A stretch of DNA of 64,000 nt from assembly GCF_001940565.1 (NCBI RefSeq), contig NZ_LTDM01000065.1, positions 47,930-111,929 of the forward strand, in the 5' to 3' direction. This DNA is from Tissierella creatinophila DSM 6911. Lineage in GTDB: Bacteria; Bacillota; Clostridia; Tissierellales; Tissierellaceae. Under the pieces are notes generated by a model. It saw only the letters and a list, made by a program, of their open reading frames with translations. It searched no databases and had not been told where the DNA came from. Of the stretch, positions 16,333-26,168 are shown one piece after another (the first letter of the stretch is position 1; each line of letters begins with the position of its first letter). A program made the position numbers and the translations under genes.

Positions 16333-18027
16333 ATGAAAATTTCAAGGCTATTAAAAATTACTAGTGTTATAAGTATAATACTTATAATTTTAAATGTTTT
16401 TGCAGTGTTTGAATTAAATATAGGCATCAAAGCAGAGAGAATAGCAAAAGATAGACAGTTCCAATTTGCAAACTTAGGACTACAATTAAGAGATGCTTCG
16501 GACTACTTGACTAATCAGGTAAGAGCTTATGTTCAATTTGGAGAAAAAATATATTATGATAATTATTGGAAAGAAGTAAATGAAACACAAACAAGAGAAA
16601 AAACTATCTCTAAATTAAAGGAGATAGGAGCAAAGGAAGAACATTTCTTAATTTTAGAGAAAGCAGCTGAATCCTCTAATAACTTGGTGAAAACAGAAGA
16701 AAAGGCTATGGAGGCTATACAAAGAGGAGATGGAGAAACAGCCAGAAGATTAGTATTTGATGACAATTATAATACATCTAAGAAAGAAATAACAAATTTA
16801 TCTAACTTATTTATTGAAGAGATTAATAAAATGGCTGAAAATGAGGTAAAATATTCTTCTAATAAATCTATTTTTTTAATTACAATAGTATTTATTTTAA
16901 TAACTTTACTCATTTTAGCAATAATTATAACATTTGTTTTACTTGCTCAGAAAATTAGAAGACTAGATGTAGTCACAAAAAAAATAGATGAATTAGCAAC
17001 GAAGGATGGAGACCTTACATCAAAGGTTGATATGATAAGTAGTGATGAAGTAGGAGAGATATCCAATAGTTTCAATATTTTTATTGAAAAAGTAAGAAAT
17101 ATAGTAATAGAAATAGCTAATATTTCTGAACATGTAGCAGCATCTTCAGAGGAATTAACAGCAACAACCAATGAATCTGTCATAGTGGCAGGTGAAGCTA
17201 CTAAAGCTATATATCAAATAGCAAAAAGTGTTACTAATCAGGCAAAAGAAACTGAAGAAGGTGCAATTAATATAGATTGTTTAGGTGATTTAATAGAAGA
17301 TGAATTAAGGCAAGCTGAAAAATTAGACAGTCTATCGAAAGAAATAATATTATTAGTAAATGAAGGATATACTGCATTAAATGAATTGAAAGAAAGTGCA
17401 GTGAAAAATAATAATATTACAAAAGAAGTGAAAAACATTACATTAGAAACTAGCCACAGTGCAGGAAAAATAGCTAAAGCTAGCGAGATGATAAAAAATA
17501 TAGCAGAACAAACTAATCTATTAGCTTTAAATGCGGCCATAGAAGCAGCTAGAGCAGGGGAATCGGGTAGAGGATTTTCAGTTGTAGCAGATGAAATTAG
17601 AAAGCTTGCTGAAGAGTCTACAAGATTTACCGAAGAGATAACTAGTATAATCAAAGATTTAATTAATAAAACAAATAATTCCGTTGAATTCATGGAAGAA
17701 GTACACAATATTGTAGAATCACAATCAGAAAATGTAAACAATACTCAAGATAAATTTGAAGGTATAGCTAAAGCTATAGATATTATAAAAGATGCAATAA
17801 AAACCTTAAATGATAGTGGACATGAAATGGGTATTAAAAAGGAAGAAATTATAAACATTATAGAAAACCTGTCAGCTATATCAGAAGAAAATGCGGCGGG
17901 TACACAAGAAGCTGCAGCTTCTGTGGAAGAACAAGAAGCTTCAACAATGGAAATAGCTAATGCTAGTGAAGAATTATCAAAACAAGCGGAAGCCATATTT
18001 AAAAGCATAGGAAGATTTAAATATTAG
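16333..18027 (+). CDS. Methyl-accepting chemotaxis protein
   Basis: A 564-residue chemoreceptor. A transmembrane segment at about residues 9-29 is followed by a 150-residue helical extracellular sensor of four-helix-bundle type. A second membrane segment lies at 177-205, then a HAMP domain and the cytoplasmic signalling coiled coil. The hairpin tip is intact: [19 protein letters not shown] near residue 391. Methylation helices are Glu/Ala-rich on both sides. No CheW-binding pentapeptide tail is present. The ligand is unknown. It sits just outside the accessory island. Confidence 0.93.
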   Translation: MKISRLLKITSVISIILIILNVFAVFELNIGIKAERIAKDRQFQFANLGLQLRDASDYLTNQVRAYVQFGEKIYYDNYWKEVNETQTREKTISKLKEIGAKEEHFLILEKAAESSNNLVKTEEKAMEAIQRGDGETARRLVFDDNYNTSKKEITNLSNLFIEEINKMAENEVKYSSNKSIFLITIVFILITLLILAIIITFVLLAQKIRRLDVVTKKIDELATKDGDLTSKVDMISSDEVGEISNSFNIFIEKVRNIVIEIANISEHVAASSEELTATTNESVIVAGEATKAIYQIAKSVTNQAKETEEGAINIDCLGDLIEDELRQAEKLDSLSKEIILLVNEGYTALNELKESAVKNNNITKEVKNITLETSHSAGKIAKASEMIKNIAEQTNLLALNAAIEAARAGESGRGFSVVADEIRKLAEESTRFTEEITSIIKDLINKTNNSVEFMEEVHNIVESQSENVNNTQDKFEGIAKAIDIIKDAIKTLNDSGHEMGIKKEEIINIIENLSAISEENAAGTQEAAASVEEQEASTMEIANASEELSKQAEAIFKSIGRFKY

Positions 18028-18036
18028 GTAATATTA

Positions 18037-18150
18037 ATGTTAATACCAAAACATATAGAACAAGGAGAATATGATCAAGTAGAAAATCAAATAACAAATG
18101 GTGAAAAACTTTTAGGGGTTGAACAAATTTTTAAAAGTTTAAGATATTGA
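18037..18150 (+). CDS. Possible 37-residue peptide or gene relic
   Basis: A short frame from ATG 18037 reads MLIPKHIEQGEYDQVENQI and ends IFKSLRY, ten bases after the chemoreceptor gene. No ribosome site precedes the ATG. The ending loosely echoes the last residues of the chemoreceptor ([10 protein letters not shown]), so it may be a decayed 3' end of a second receptor. I do not recognise a family. Confidence 0.2.
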   Translation: MLIPKHIEQGEYDQVENQITNGEKLLGVEQIFKSLRY

Positions 18151-18359
18151 GATGTCAAATAATAAATATACTATAAAGATAACTCCGAGTATCTGTTTTA
18201 AACAATTTACTCATTCTATTATTGCCTATAGCCTTAAAATATATAGCTATAATTCTACCACTGTATTGCTATTATATTGAAAATATGTAATAATTAGACT
18301 AATAATAACTAAAGTTAAAGAATGCATCATAAATTTAAAGGATATAGGAGGAATTGCCA

Positions 18360-19229
18360 ATGAATAAGTTAAATAATAACATTGCTGAACTACTTAAAGG
18401 TGGGGTAATAATGGATGTAACAACACCTGAAGAAGCAAAAATTGCAGAAGAAGCAGGGGCTTGTGCTGTAATGGCACTAGAAAGAGTACCGGCAGACATT
18501 AGAAAAGATGGTGGTGTTGCAAGAGCTTCAGATCCACAAATGGTTAAAGCTATACAAAAAGCTGTTTCAATTCCGGTTATGGCTAAAGTAAGGATAGGAC
18601 ATTTTGTAGAAGCCCAAATATTAGAAGCTTTAGAATTAGACTATATTGATGAAAGTGAAGTATTAAGTCCTGCCGATCCTAGTTTGCATATTGATAAAAA
18701 AGCATTTAAAGTTCCTTTTGTTTGTGGAGCAAAAAATCTTGGTGAAGCTTTAAGAAGGATTGGAGAAGGGGCATCCATGATTAGAACTAAAGGAGAACCA
18801 GGAACTGGAGATGTTATAGAAGCAGTCAAGCATATGAGACTTATGAATTCTGAAATAAGGAGAATTCAAGGTTTAAAAAAGGAAGAATTAATGAATGCAG
18901 CTAAAGAACTTCAAGCTCCTATTGAACTTATTGAATATATAAATGAAAATGGAAAACTCCCAGTTGTTAATTTTGCTGCTGGTGGTGTTGCTACTCCTGC
19001 AGATGCTGCGATGATGATGCAACTTGGCTGTGATGGAGTATTTGTTGGATCTGGAATTTTTAAATCAGGCGATCCAAGAAAAAGAGCAAAAGCTATTGTT
19101 CAAGCAGTAGCCAACTATAATGATGCGAAAATACTTGCTGAAATCTCAGAAGATTTAGGAGAAGCAATGGTTGGAATCAATGTGTATTCAATAGATAAAG
19201 AAGAAAGAATGGCAGATAGAGGCAATTAA
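18360..19229 (+). CDS. pdxS: Pyridoxal 5'-phosphate synthase, PdxS subunit
   Basis: A 289-residue TIM-barrel enzyme that makes PLP from ribose 5-phosphate, glyceraldehyde 3-phosphate and ammonia. The sequence has the conserved active-site loop [29 protein letters not shown], with the Schiff-base lysine at residue 76, and the C-terminal phosphate site [35 protein letters not shown] 18360 follows AGGAGG (18346-18351) by 8 bases. The glutaminase partner pdxT usually follows directly but is absent; a terminator and cvpA follow instead. It must be encoded elsewhere, or free ammonia is used. Confidence 0.97.
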   Translation: MNKLNNNIAELLKGGVIMDVTTPEEAKIAEEAGACAVMALERVPADIRKDGGVARASDPQMVKAIQKAVSIPVMAKVRIGHFVEAQILEALELDYIDESEVLSPADPSLHIDKKAFKVPFVCGAKNLGEALRRIGEGASMIRTKGEPGTGDVIEAVKHMRLMNSEIRRIQGLKKEELMNAAKELQAPIELIEYINENGKLPVVNFAAGGVATPADAAMMMQLGCDGVFVGSGIFKSGDPRKRAKAIVQAVANYNDAKILAEISEDLGEAMVGINVYSIDKEERMADRGN

Positions 19230-19328
19230 TATTTTATAGAATTATATACTTGGAGTGTAATATTGCTTGTTAAAGAGCAATAGGATTGAAAAAGTAGATG
19301 AATAAAATAATTTGAAAAGCTAAAAAAT

Positions 19329-19360
19329 AAACTCTATATAGTAGAATCTATATAGAGTTT
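19329..19360. terminator. Bidirectional terminator between pdxS and cvpA
   Basis: AAACTCTATATAG (19329-19341) and CTATATAGAGTTT (19348-19360) form a perfect 13-bp stem. The stop codon of the minus-strand cvpA gene lies inside the stem. Confidence 0.75.
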
Positions 19361-19935
19361 ATTAAATTGAGATAATTATCTTTTAGATAGTTTAATATAA
19401 AATCAGGCTTGTAAAAATATCTGGCTAAGGCTGAATTCGTTGTACTAACAGAGATAAAACTCTCAGGTTTTAGCATAATTACAGGTGTTAATAATGCGTA
19501 TATTATATATATTAGTAAAACACCTTTTGCAAAGCCAAATATAAGGCCTGAAAACTTATTTAAAGTATTTAAAATAGGTAGCTTAAAGAAACTATCTATC
19601 TGCCTGATAATTAGAATTAATATTGAGTTAACTATAAAATAAATTATAATAATTATAAATAGTTTAATAATTAAATAAGTTATTTTATCAGCTATAAGAA
19701 GACTTGGCCCATTTAACAAGGCTTGTATTTTAGGATACAAAAAGTTGTTTAAACCATTATATATACTGGTATTTTGAGTCATAAAATTTATGATATATGG
19801 GTAGAGAGCTTTAGAAATTATTATTGCAAAAAATAGTCTTATTAAACTAAAAAATGATAAAATAAACCCTCTTCTATAACCAGATAAAGCAGTTAAACCT
19901 ATAATTGCTAAAATAATTAAATCTATTATATTCAT
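19348..19935 (-). CDS. cvpA: CvpA-family membrane protein
   Basis: A 195-residue protein starting MNIIDLIILAIIGLTALSGY with RRGF immediately after, the CvpA (colicin V production) signature. Four hydrophobic segments are visible, at about residues 1-20, 25-45, 80-105 and 130-155. Its function is debated: colicin V secretion in E. coli and envelope stress tolerance have been reported. The gene is monocistronic and convergent with pdxS. Confidence 0.85.
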   Translation of the reverse strand: MNIIDLIILAIIGLTALSGYRRGFILSFFSLIRLFFAIIISKALYPYIINFMTQNTSIYNGLNNFLYPKIQALLNGPSLLIADKITYLIIKLFIIIIIYFIVNSILILIIRQIDSFFKLPILNTLNKFSGLIFGFAKGVLLIYIIYALLTPVIMLKPESFISVSTTNSALARYFYKPDFILNYLKDNYLNLINSI

Positions 19936-20084
19936 AACTTTTCCTTTCCATATTTATTATTTATCAAAACACTTTAAATATGTTAAGATATATAAACACT
20001 AAGCTTTTTAAAAGTATTATATGTATATCATATCATATAATCAGTTTTATTAGCAGATGATTAAATTTTAAAGAGGGATGATTT

Positions 20085-21824
20085 ATGTTTAAAAAATTTT
20101 GGTGGTTTATTTCATACTATAAAAATAAATATATTTTAGCATTTGTTTTTTTAGCTTTAAGTAATATCGTAGGGCTTATACCGCCCTATATAACAGGAAG
20201 ATTAACTGATATGATATTTGAAGAGACAATTGCTTTAAATACTTTTTTAATTATCTTGGGTTTAGACATTCTTGTTATAGTAGTTAAATATTTTTTAGCT
20301 ATGGGATGGAGTTACTTTACATTTAGAGCAGGAAACGAAATAGACTATAAGATAAGGGACAAGCTTATGACAAAGATTTTAAATCAGTCCATGAACTTTT
20401 TTGAAAAGAACTCTACAGGCTCTCTTATGGGAAAAGCTACAAATGATGTTGACAGTATATCTAACTTAGCTGGTATAGGAACATTAAGTTTGTTTGATTC
20501 TACTGTCTTTCCAATTATCATTATAATAATGATGATGGTGGTTGTAGATGTAAAGCTTACTTTAGCTTCGATACTGCCTCTTCCTATTCTTGCCTACTTA
20601 AGCATATGGATTGGAGAAAAAATTCTTGTAAGATGGTATAAAGTTCAGAGGGCATTTGACTCTCTAAACTCTAATGTCTTGGAAGATATAGAAGGAATAA
20701 GAATAATACGAGTATTTAATCTTCAGGATATAAGGCGAAGGAAATTTGAAGAAAATGGTAAAAACTTACTTGATAAAAATATGGAAGTTGTAAAATATCA
20801 AGCTCTTCTTACTCCTGTTCAAAGGATTATACCAGCATTTACATTTATTATAGGGATATGCTATGGAGCTGTTTTAATTTCAAGGGGAGAAATTTCTATA
20901 GGAAAGTTAATTTCTTTTACCTACTATTTAAATATGCTTGTATGGCCTATGCATGCATTTGGTAACTTTATCAACTTTAAACAACAGGCAAATTCTTCAA
21001 TGGACAGAATACAAGAAGTTTTAGATTATAAAGAATATATTACAGATAGTCCAGAAAGTATAGACCTAAATGAAAATCAGGATATAGAGTTTATAAATCA
21101 TAGTTTTAAATATCCTACATCAAGGGAAGATGTTTTAAAAGATTTAAATATAAAAATAAAAAAAGGTAAATCTATAGGTGTTCTTGGGAAAACTGGTTCA
21201 GGAAAATCAACATTTATAAAGCAGCTGCTTCACCTCTACCCTATGAATACAGAGAGTATATACATTGATGGAAAGAATATCGATAAGTATACAGCAGAAA
21301 GCATTAGAGAAAAAATAGGTTATGTACCTCAGAAACATATGGTATTTTCAAAAAACATAAAAGACAATATAAAACTTTCAAAACCCAATGCTACTGATGA
21401 AGAAGTAATGGAAGCTATAAGATTTGCTGACTTTGAAAAGGATCTTAAAATATTTCCAAAAGGACTTGATACTCTATGTGGTGAAAAGGGGATTTCTCTT
21501 TCAGGTGGACAAAACCAGAGAATAAGTATAGCAAGAGCAATATTAAAAAATCCAGATATTTTAATATTGGACGATGCAATGAGCGCGGTAGATGGTAAAA
21601 CAGAAAAAAACATCTTAAGAAATATACAAAAACTGAAAGAAAGAAAGACTATGATTATTTCAAGCCATCGTATAAGCCAGGTTAAAGATCTTGATGAAAT
21701 CATAGTTTTAGATAAAGGAGAAATTAAAGAAAGAGGAACTCACGAAGAATTGATTAAAAAAGGTAATTGGTATTCCAAACAATATCAAAATCAGTCAGCA
21801 AGGAGTCATTTTGATGAAGAATAA
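20085..21824 (+). CDS. ABC exporter half-transporter, degenerate-site subunit
   Basis: A 579-residue type IV ABC exporter with six membrane helices in residues 15-300 and a C-terminal ATPase. Walker A is GKTGSGKST near 367-375 and the signature LSGGQ is canonical. Walker B ends LILDDAMSAVD, with Asp in place of the catalytic Glu, and the H-loop is SSHRIS. This is the pattern of the impaired half in heterodimeric exporters such as BmrC/BmrD or TM287/288. Its end overlaps the next gene by 11 bases. It probably exports drugs or lipids; the substrate is unknown. Confidence 0.92.
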   Translation: MFKKFWWFISYYKNKYILAFVFLALSNIVGLIPPYITGRLTDMIFEETIALNTFLIILGLDILVIVVKYFLAMGWSYFTFRAGNEIDYKIRDKLMTKILNQSMNFFEKNSTGSLMGKATNDVDSISNLAGIGTLSLFDSTVFPIIIIIMMMVVVDVKLTLASILPLPILAYLSIWIGEKILVRWYKVQRAFDSLNSNVLEDIEGIRIIRVFNLQDIRRRKFEENGKNLLDKNMEVVKYQALLTPVQRIIPAFTFIIGICYGAVLISRGEISIGKLISFTYYLNMLVWPMHAFGNFINFKQQANSSMDRIQEVLDYKEYITDSPESIDLNENQDIEFINHSFKYPTSREDVLKDLNIKIKKGKSIGVLGKTGSGKSTFIKQLLHLYPMNTESIYIDGKNIDKYTAESIREKIGYVPQKHMVFSKNIKDNIKLSKPNATDEEVMEAIRFADFEKDLKIFPKGLDTLCGEKGISLSGGQNQRISIARAILKNPDILILDDAMSAVDGKTEKNILRNIQKLKERKTMIISSHRISQVKDLDEIIVLDKGEIKERGTHEELIKKGNWYSKQYQNQSARSHFDEE

Positions 21825-23559
21825 TATAAGAAATAAGCTAGTAACAGAAAAATTAAAACAACATGCAATGAATGAAAAAAAGTCTTTAGCTGTAGGTCTA
21901 GTGCTTTCTTTAATTAGAACAGGTATGGAAATCCTGGGTCCTTTAGTTATTGGCTTTATACTGAACAATTATATAAAGATAAATATAGAAAGAAAAGACT
22001 TTATTTCTATATTAAAGCTTCTTGGAGTTTATCTTATAGCTTATCTCTTAAGCGGACTATTTAGTAATTTAGCAATTATATCATTTGAAAAGGCAGCAAA
22101 TAAAATAGCTTTTAGCATTCAAAAGGAAGTTTATCAACATGTTACAAAACTTCCTATCTCTTATTTTGACACACTGCCTTCAGGTAGCATTGTTTCAAGA
22201 ATTACTAATGATACAAACAAATTAAAAACAATGTTTCAGCTAGTATTATCTGATATTACAACTTCTGCCATAATGGTTGTAAGTCTTTACTTGATGATTC
22301 TTATAACCAATTTTGCTGTAGGAATAATGCTTTTAATACTCCTTCCCTTAGTATATATTATATTTAGGGACTTAAGATATAAAACAGCCAAATATACAAC
22401 TCTTACCAGAAATTATATCGGGGACATAAATTCTAGCATCAATGAAAATATACAAAATATAGAGATTATCAAATCATTTGTTAAGGAAGACTATATAAAG
22501 GATGAGTTTGATAAAACAAATAAAAAGATATTTGATACAAATTTAGAGATTACTAAGGTAAGAAGCTATGGAGGGTATAGAGCAATTGATATTGTAAGTT
22601 ATCTTGGAACAGTAATAGTTCTTTTATATTTTGGAGTAGGAAAGATAACCAGTGCTTATGCGGTAACTATAGGTAGTATGTATATTGTAATAGATTATGT
22701 TACTAAAATTTTCAATAATATAAATACTATTGTTACAAGATTTGGAGAGGTTGAGCAATCCTATGCTTCGGCATCACACATATTTAACTTGCTGGAGTTA
22801 AAGCAGGTTAAAGAACAGCAAGGAAGAATCAAAAATATTATAGGAGATGTAAGATTTGAAAGTGTATACTTTGCTTATGGTGAAGAAGATGTTTTAAAAG
22901 ATATAAGTTTTGAAGTTAAAAGTGGAGAAACAATAGCATTTGTAGGTTCAACTGGAAGCGGAAAAAGTACTATAATAAATTTGATTTTAAGCTTTTACAG
23001 CCCAAGGCTTGGAAATATTTATATTGATGATAAAAATATAAAAGACATAAATGAAAATTCTCTAAGAGAAGAAATGTCAGTAGTGCTTCAGGATGCTTTT
23101 ATATTTGAAACTGATATAAAAGATAATATTGTACTTGGTGATGCTAGATTTACTGATGAGGATGTAAAAAAAGCTCTTATAGATGTAGGAGGAGAAGAAC
23201 TCGTAAAAAGAGGAATAAATCAAAAAGTCTTTGAAAAAGGAAACAATCTTAGCCAAGGTGAAAAACAATTGATTTCTTTTGCAAGGAGCTATATAAGAAA
23301 TCCAAAGATTTTAATTTTAGATGAAGCTACTTCAAATATTGACACTGAAACTGAAAAAGCAATACAAAAAGGTATTCAGAAATTAAAAGAAGACCGTACA
23401 ACATTTATAATAGCTCACAGGCTTTCTACTATAAGAGATGTAGATAAAATCATTGTTCTTCATAAAGGAAGAATAATTGAAAAAGGAAATCATAAGTCTT
23501 TAATGATTGAAGATGGTTTTTATAAAAATATGTATGATGAACAGATGAGAAATCAGTAA
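21814..23559 (+). CDS. ABC exporter half-transporter, catalytic-site subunit
   Basis: A 581-residue partner of the preceding subunit. It has six membrane helices followed by an ATPase with Walker A GSTGSGKST, Walker B LILDEATSNID with the catalytic Glu, and H-loop IAHRLS. The signature is LSQGE rather than LSGGQ. Its own Walker B pairs with the good LSGGQ of the first subunit, while its weak signature faces the Asp-containing site, so the two changes fall on the same composite site. ATG 21814 follows AAGGAG (21800-21805) by 8 bases. Confidence 0.92.
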   Translation: MKNNIRNKLVTEKLKQHAMNEKKSLAVGLVLSLIRTGMEILGPLVIGFILNNYIKINIERKDFISILKLLGVYLIAYLLSGLFSNLAIISFEKAANKIAFSIQKEVYQHVTKLPISYFDTLPSGSIVSRITNDTNKLKTMFQLVLSDITTSAIMVVSLYLMILITNFAVGIMLLILLPLVYIIFRDLRYKTAKYTTLTRNYIGDINSSINENIQNIEIIKSFVKEDYIKDEFDKTNKKIFDTNLEITKVRSYGGYRAIDIVSYLGTVIVLLYFGVGKITSAYAVTIGSMYIVIDYVTKIFNNINTIVTRFGEVEQSYASASHIFNLLELKQVKEQQGRIKNIIGDVRFESVYFAYGEEDVLKDISFEVKSGETIAFVGSTGSGKSTIINLILSFYSPRLGNIYIDDKNIKDINENSLREEMSVVLQDAFIFETDIKDNIVLGDARFTDEDVKKALIDVGGEELVKRGINQKVFEKGNNLSQGEKQLISFARSYIRNPKILILDEATSNIDTETEKAIQKGIQKLKEDRTTFIIAHRLSTIRDVDKIIVLHKGRIIEKGNHKSLMIEDGFYKNMYDEQMRNQ

Positions 23560-23610
23560 TAGTTGTGATATTATGATGGAAAGAGTTTATTATAGATAAA
23601 AAAGGAACTA

Positions 23611-23642
23611 TTTACTATCTATTATATATAATAGATAGTAAA
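23611..23642. promoter_or_regulatory. Perfect 32-bp AT-rich palindrome
   Basis: TTTACTATCTATTATA followed directly by its reverse complement. It lies 51 bases after the ABC operon and 48 before the sleB-like start. No T-run follows, so it may be an operator, or a weak terminator for the exporter operon. Confidence 0.4.
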
Positions 23643-23690
23643 TTCATGATATAATACAAGTATACTTTTTTATCAGGAGGACATTTTGTA

Positions 23691-24620
23691 ATGTTTATTA
23701 ATAAAAATAATAAGTTTCTTATAATAATACTTTTATCGATATTATTTACTTTAACTAAAAATACTAATGTTTTAGCCGACTCGCAACTCCAAATAAATAT
23801 AAATGAGCAAGGCGATTTTTTAGAAGAAAAAAGATTATCACAAAGTAAAACGCTTAAAGAAAAACAAAGAAGTGCAACTGTTGAGGGAATGCTCTCTTTT
23901 AAGGAGATTGAAGATAGAAAAAAAGCTGAAAAAGAAAAAAAAATAAAAAAAGAGCAAAACCAGGAAGAAGATACGTACTCTGAAATAGTTAAATCTATTA
24001 GAAAAATGCAAAGTAAAAAGCAAGGAGCTAAACAAACAGCAACTAAAAAATCAAGAAGTAATACCTACTATAAAAATACTAATATTCCTATAATTAAACA
24101 GAAAACAAATAAACAAGAGAGGATTACTCTTAGTAAAACTGTAAGCAATATTATCCCAGAAGGAATGGAGAGTAAGCAAAGCGAACAGTTATTAGGAAAA
24201 AATGTATTAATAAAAGACTTAGATAAGCCTGTTCCAAATAGAGAAGCTATGGATATGAATTTTCCTGATATAAATATGTTTGAGCGTATTGTTATGGCTG
24301 AGTCAGGCGGTGAGCCTTATTTAGGACAGGTAGCAGTTGCAAATGTTATATTAAATAGAATTAGAAGTGATAAGTACCCTTCTACACTAGAGGGGGTTAT
24401 TTTCCAAAAATCTCAGTTTTCTCCCGTTAAAAACGGAATAATCAGGGGACGAATCCCAACTCAATCTGTTAAAAGGGCTGTAGCTGAAGCACTAAATGGT
24501 AAAATGGTAGTGCCTGAAGATACTTTATACTTTGTTAATCCAATTTTAGCAACAGATCAAACTATACCACGGACCAAAACTCCTGTTAAAGTTATAGGGT
24601 CTCACGTTTTTTATAAATAA
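23691..24620 (+). CDS. SleB-type cell wall (spore cortex) hydrolase
   Basis: A 309-residue secreted protein. Residues 8-30 form a signal peptide or anchor, followed by a Lys/Glu-rich linker. The C-terminal 115 residues are the SleB catalytic domain: ERIVMAESGGEPYLGQVAVA, with the catalytic Glu near residue 204, then NVILNRIRSDKYPSTLEGVI and an FSPVKNG segment. This domain is a lytic transglycosylase acting on cortex muramic-lactam peptidoglycan during germination. The N-terminal PG-binding domain of true SleB is missing, so it could be another SleB-family hydrolase. AGGAGG precedes the ATG. Confidence 0.85.
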   Translation: MFINKNNKFLIIILLSILFTLTKNTNVLADSQLQININEQGDFLEEKRLSQSKTLKEKQRSATVEGMLSFKEIEDRKKAEKEKKIKKEQNQEEDTYSEIVKSIRKMQSKKQGAKQTATKKSRSNTYYKNTNIPIIKQKTNKQERITLSKTVSNIIPEGMESKQSEQLLGKNVLIKDLDKPVPNREAMDMNFPDINMFERIVMAESGGEPYLGQVAVANVILNRIRSDKYPSTLEGVIFQKSQFSPVKNGIIRGRIPTQSVKRAVAEALNGKMVVPEDTLYFVNPILATDQTIPRTKTPVKVIGSHVFYK

Positions 24621-24622
24621 AA

Positions 24623-24671
24623 AAGTACATCTAAAATATCAAGATTGTTGTATGATATTTTAGATGTACTT
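24623..24671. terminator. Bidirectional terminator
   Basis: AAGTACATCTAAAATATCA (24623-24641) pairs perfectly over 19 bp with 24653-24671, between the convergent sleB-like and DUF4317 genes. Confidence 0.8.
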
Positions 24672-24676
24672 ATTAT

Positions 24677-25903
24677 TTATCGCAATTCATGTATTGTAGT
24701 TTTTTCATTTCTACTAACAGGAATTATTATACACTCTTGTCCATCTATTGTCTGAGATTTGATCTCACTTACCTTTTCTGGCTTTACTTGTAAAATAATA
24801 TCGTAATTTTCCTCTATATCATCTTTAAAATCAACTTGCTCAAGTTTAACTTTAAGAAACTCTACCTGTTTTTCAAGAGTCCTTTCTTTTTTTCTTAATT
24901 CACTTTCCTTAAGTGCTTTTTTATCAATAAGACTTTCTGCTAGTGGAAGGTCATTATCAAAGCTTTCTTTATAGAGGTTTTCAATTTTAAGGGCATTATC
25001 TTTTGTAATTCCACTTTCTTCGAGTATATCTTTTAAATTATCTTGTGTTAGTTTTATAGGCTCACTGCTCTCATTGTTAGTGTGTAATTTATAGTCACTA
25101 ACCATATTGCTTAAGTTCTCTTGAACTTCCATATATATTTTGTTGGCTTCTTCCTCATCAGCACTTATAGAATCTTTTATAACGCTTTGAAACTTGTTCT
25201 TTTGTATAGTAGAAGTATCCTTTGCTAAACACCCTAATGTATTTTCTAAAAGTTCTTCATGAATTTCCTTTGGGTTCTTTGTATAATACATAATAGAGTC
25301 AATATCTGGACTACGGTCTATGAAAGCAGGATATGTAAATCCACTTGTTGGAAAGCCAACTACCCAGTCTCTTACTCTCGACTTTATCTTATTTTCTTCT
25401 TCACAATAGCTAAGTCCAGCATCTGAAAGTGAAACAGGACAAATTGCACATATTATATATTCAAAAACTTCTTCAGATTCATCAACTTTCAAATTATCTT
25501 TTGTTTTTGTGATTATATCATACACATCATGAAAAAGGAGTATTAAATAGTTACCTTCATAGTTATAGTTATCTATAATTGATTTGTAAAGATTATCTAA
25601 AAGATCATTATCCTTTAGCTTACTCTTTTTTAATCCAATTAAAGAAAGTTGTTTATCGTTTGATTCTTTCTCATCATTTACAAAATTAAGCCCAAGTATA
25701 TTGTTTCCAATGGTACCTGATAAAACTTTTTTGGCAATTTCTAAGTATTTAAAATAATCATCTTCATCTAAATTTAAGAAATTTTCGTTTATTTCTAGAA
25801 CTATATTTTTTTCTGAGTTAACAAAGCAACCACATATTCTAGTAAAGGTGCATTCATCTTTTTTAAAACGTTTTTTTAATTCAAGTATATCTTTTCTTTT
25901 CAT
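24677..25903 (-). CDS. DUF4317 protein
   Basis: A 408-residue soluble acidic protein starting MKRKDILELKKRFKKDECTF and continuing TRICGCFVNSEKN, which I recognise as the DUF4317 family of Clostridia. A predicted coiled coil lies near residues 320-360 (KKALKESELRKKERTLEKQVEFLKVKLEQ). No signal peptide or membrane helix is seen. No function is known for the family. It is monocistronic, and an AT-rich 265-base gap lies upstream without recognisable elements. Confidence 0.8.
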   Translation of the reverse strand: MKRKDILELKKRFKKDECTFTRICGCFVNSEKNIVLEINENFLNLDEDDYFKYLEIAKKVLSGTIGNNILGLNFVNDEKESNDKQLSLIGLKKSKLKDNDLLDNLYKSIIDNYNYEGNYLILLFHDVYDIITKTKDNLKVDESEEVFEYIICAICPVSLSDAGLSYCEEENKIKSRVRDWVVGFPTSGFTYPAFIDRSPDIDSIMYYTKNPKEIHEELLENTLGCLAKDTSTIQKNKFQSVIKDSISADEEEANKIYMEVQENLSNMVSDYKLHTNNESSEPIKLTQDNLKDILEESGITKDNALKIENLYKESFDNDLPLAESLIDKKALKESELRKKERTLEKQVEFLKVKLEQVDFKDDIEENYDIILQVKPEKVSEIKSQTIDGQECIIIPVSRNEKTTIHELR

Positions 25904-26168
25904 CTATAACCTCTCAATCTGTAAAATTATTCACTATACTACTAAGTATATTTTTTCCTATAATAATGCTATTAACTTATCGTATATTTACCAAGTTACT
26001 TATTTACTATTTCAACTTGCACCATAGCTTCCTCCTTTATATAATATAATATATTATATTATACACACACATCAATATAAAAGAAAAGTTTATAATAAAT
26101 TAATCTATTGATTAATCTAGGGTAAATACACTATAATAAATACACTATAATATATCGGAGTTGAAATG

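Noticed and set aside
16947..18008. Long Ser/Ile/Leu-rich minus-strand frames opposite the chemoreceptor
   Set aside because: Typical antisense artefacts of repetitive Glu/Ala/Asn coiled-coil coding sequence; the same pattern appears opposite the second receptor.
18037..18150. A real conserved peptide gene after the chemoreceptor
   Set aside because: There is no ribosome site and no recognised family; listed only at low confidence as a relic.
26030..26065. Replication or attachment site in TA-rich sequence
   Set aside because: Low-complexity TA repeats only, with no DnaA boxes or paired repeat elsewhere.
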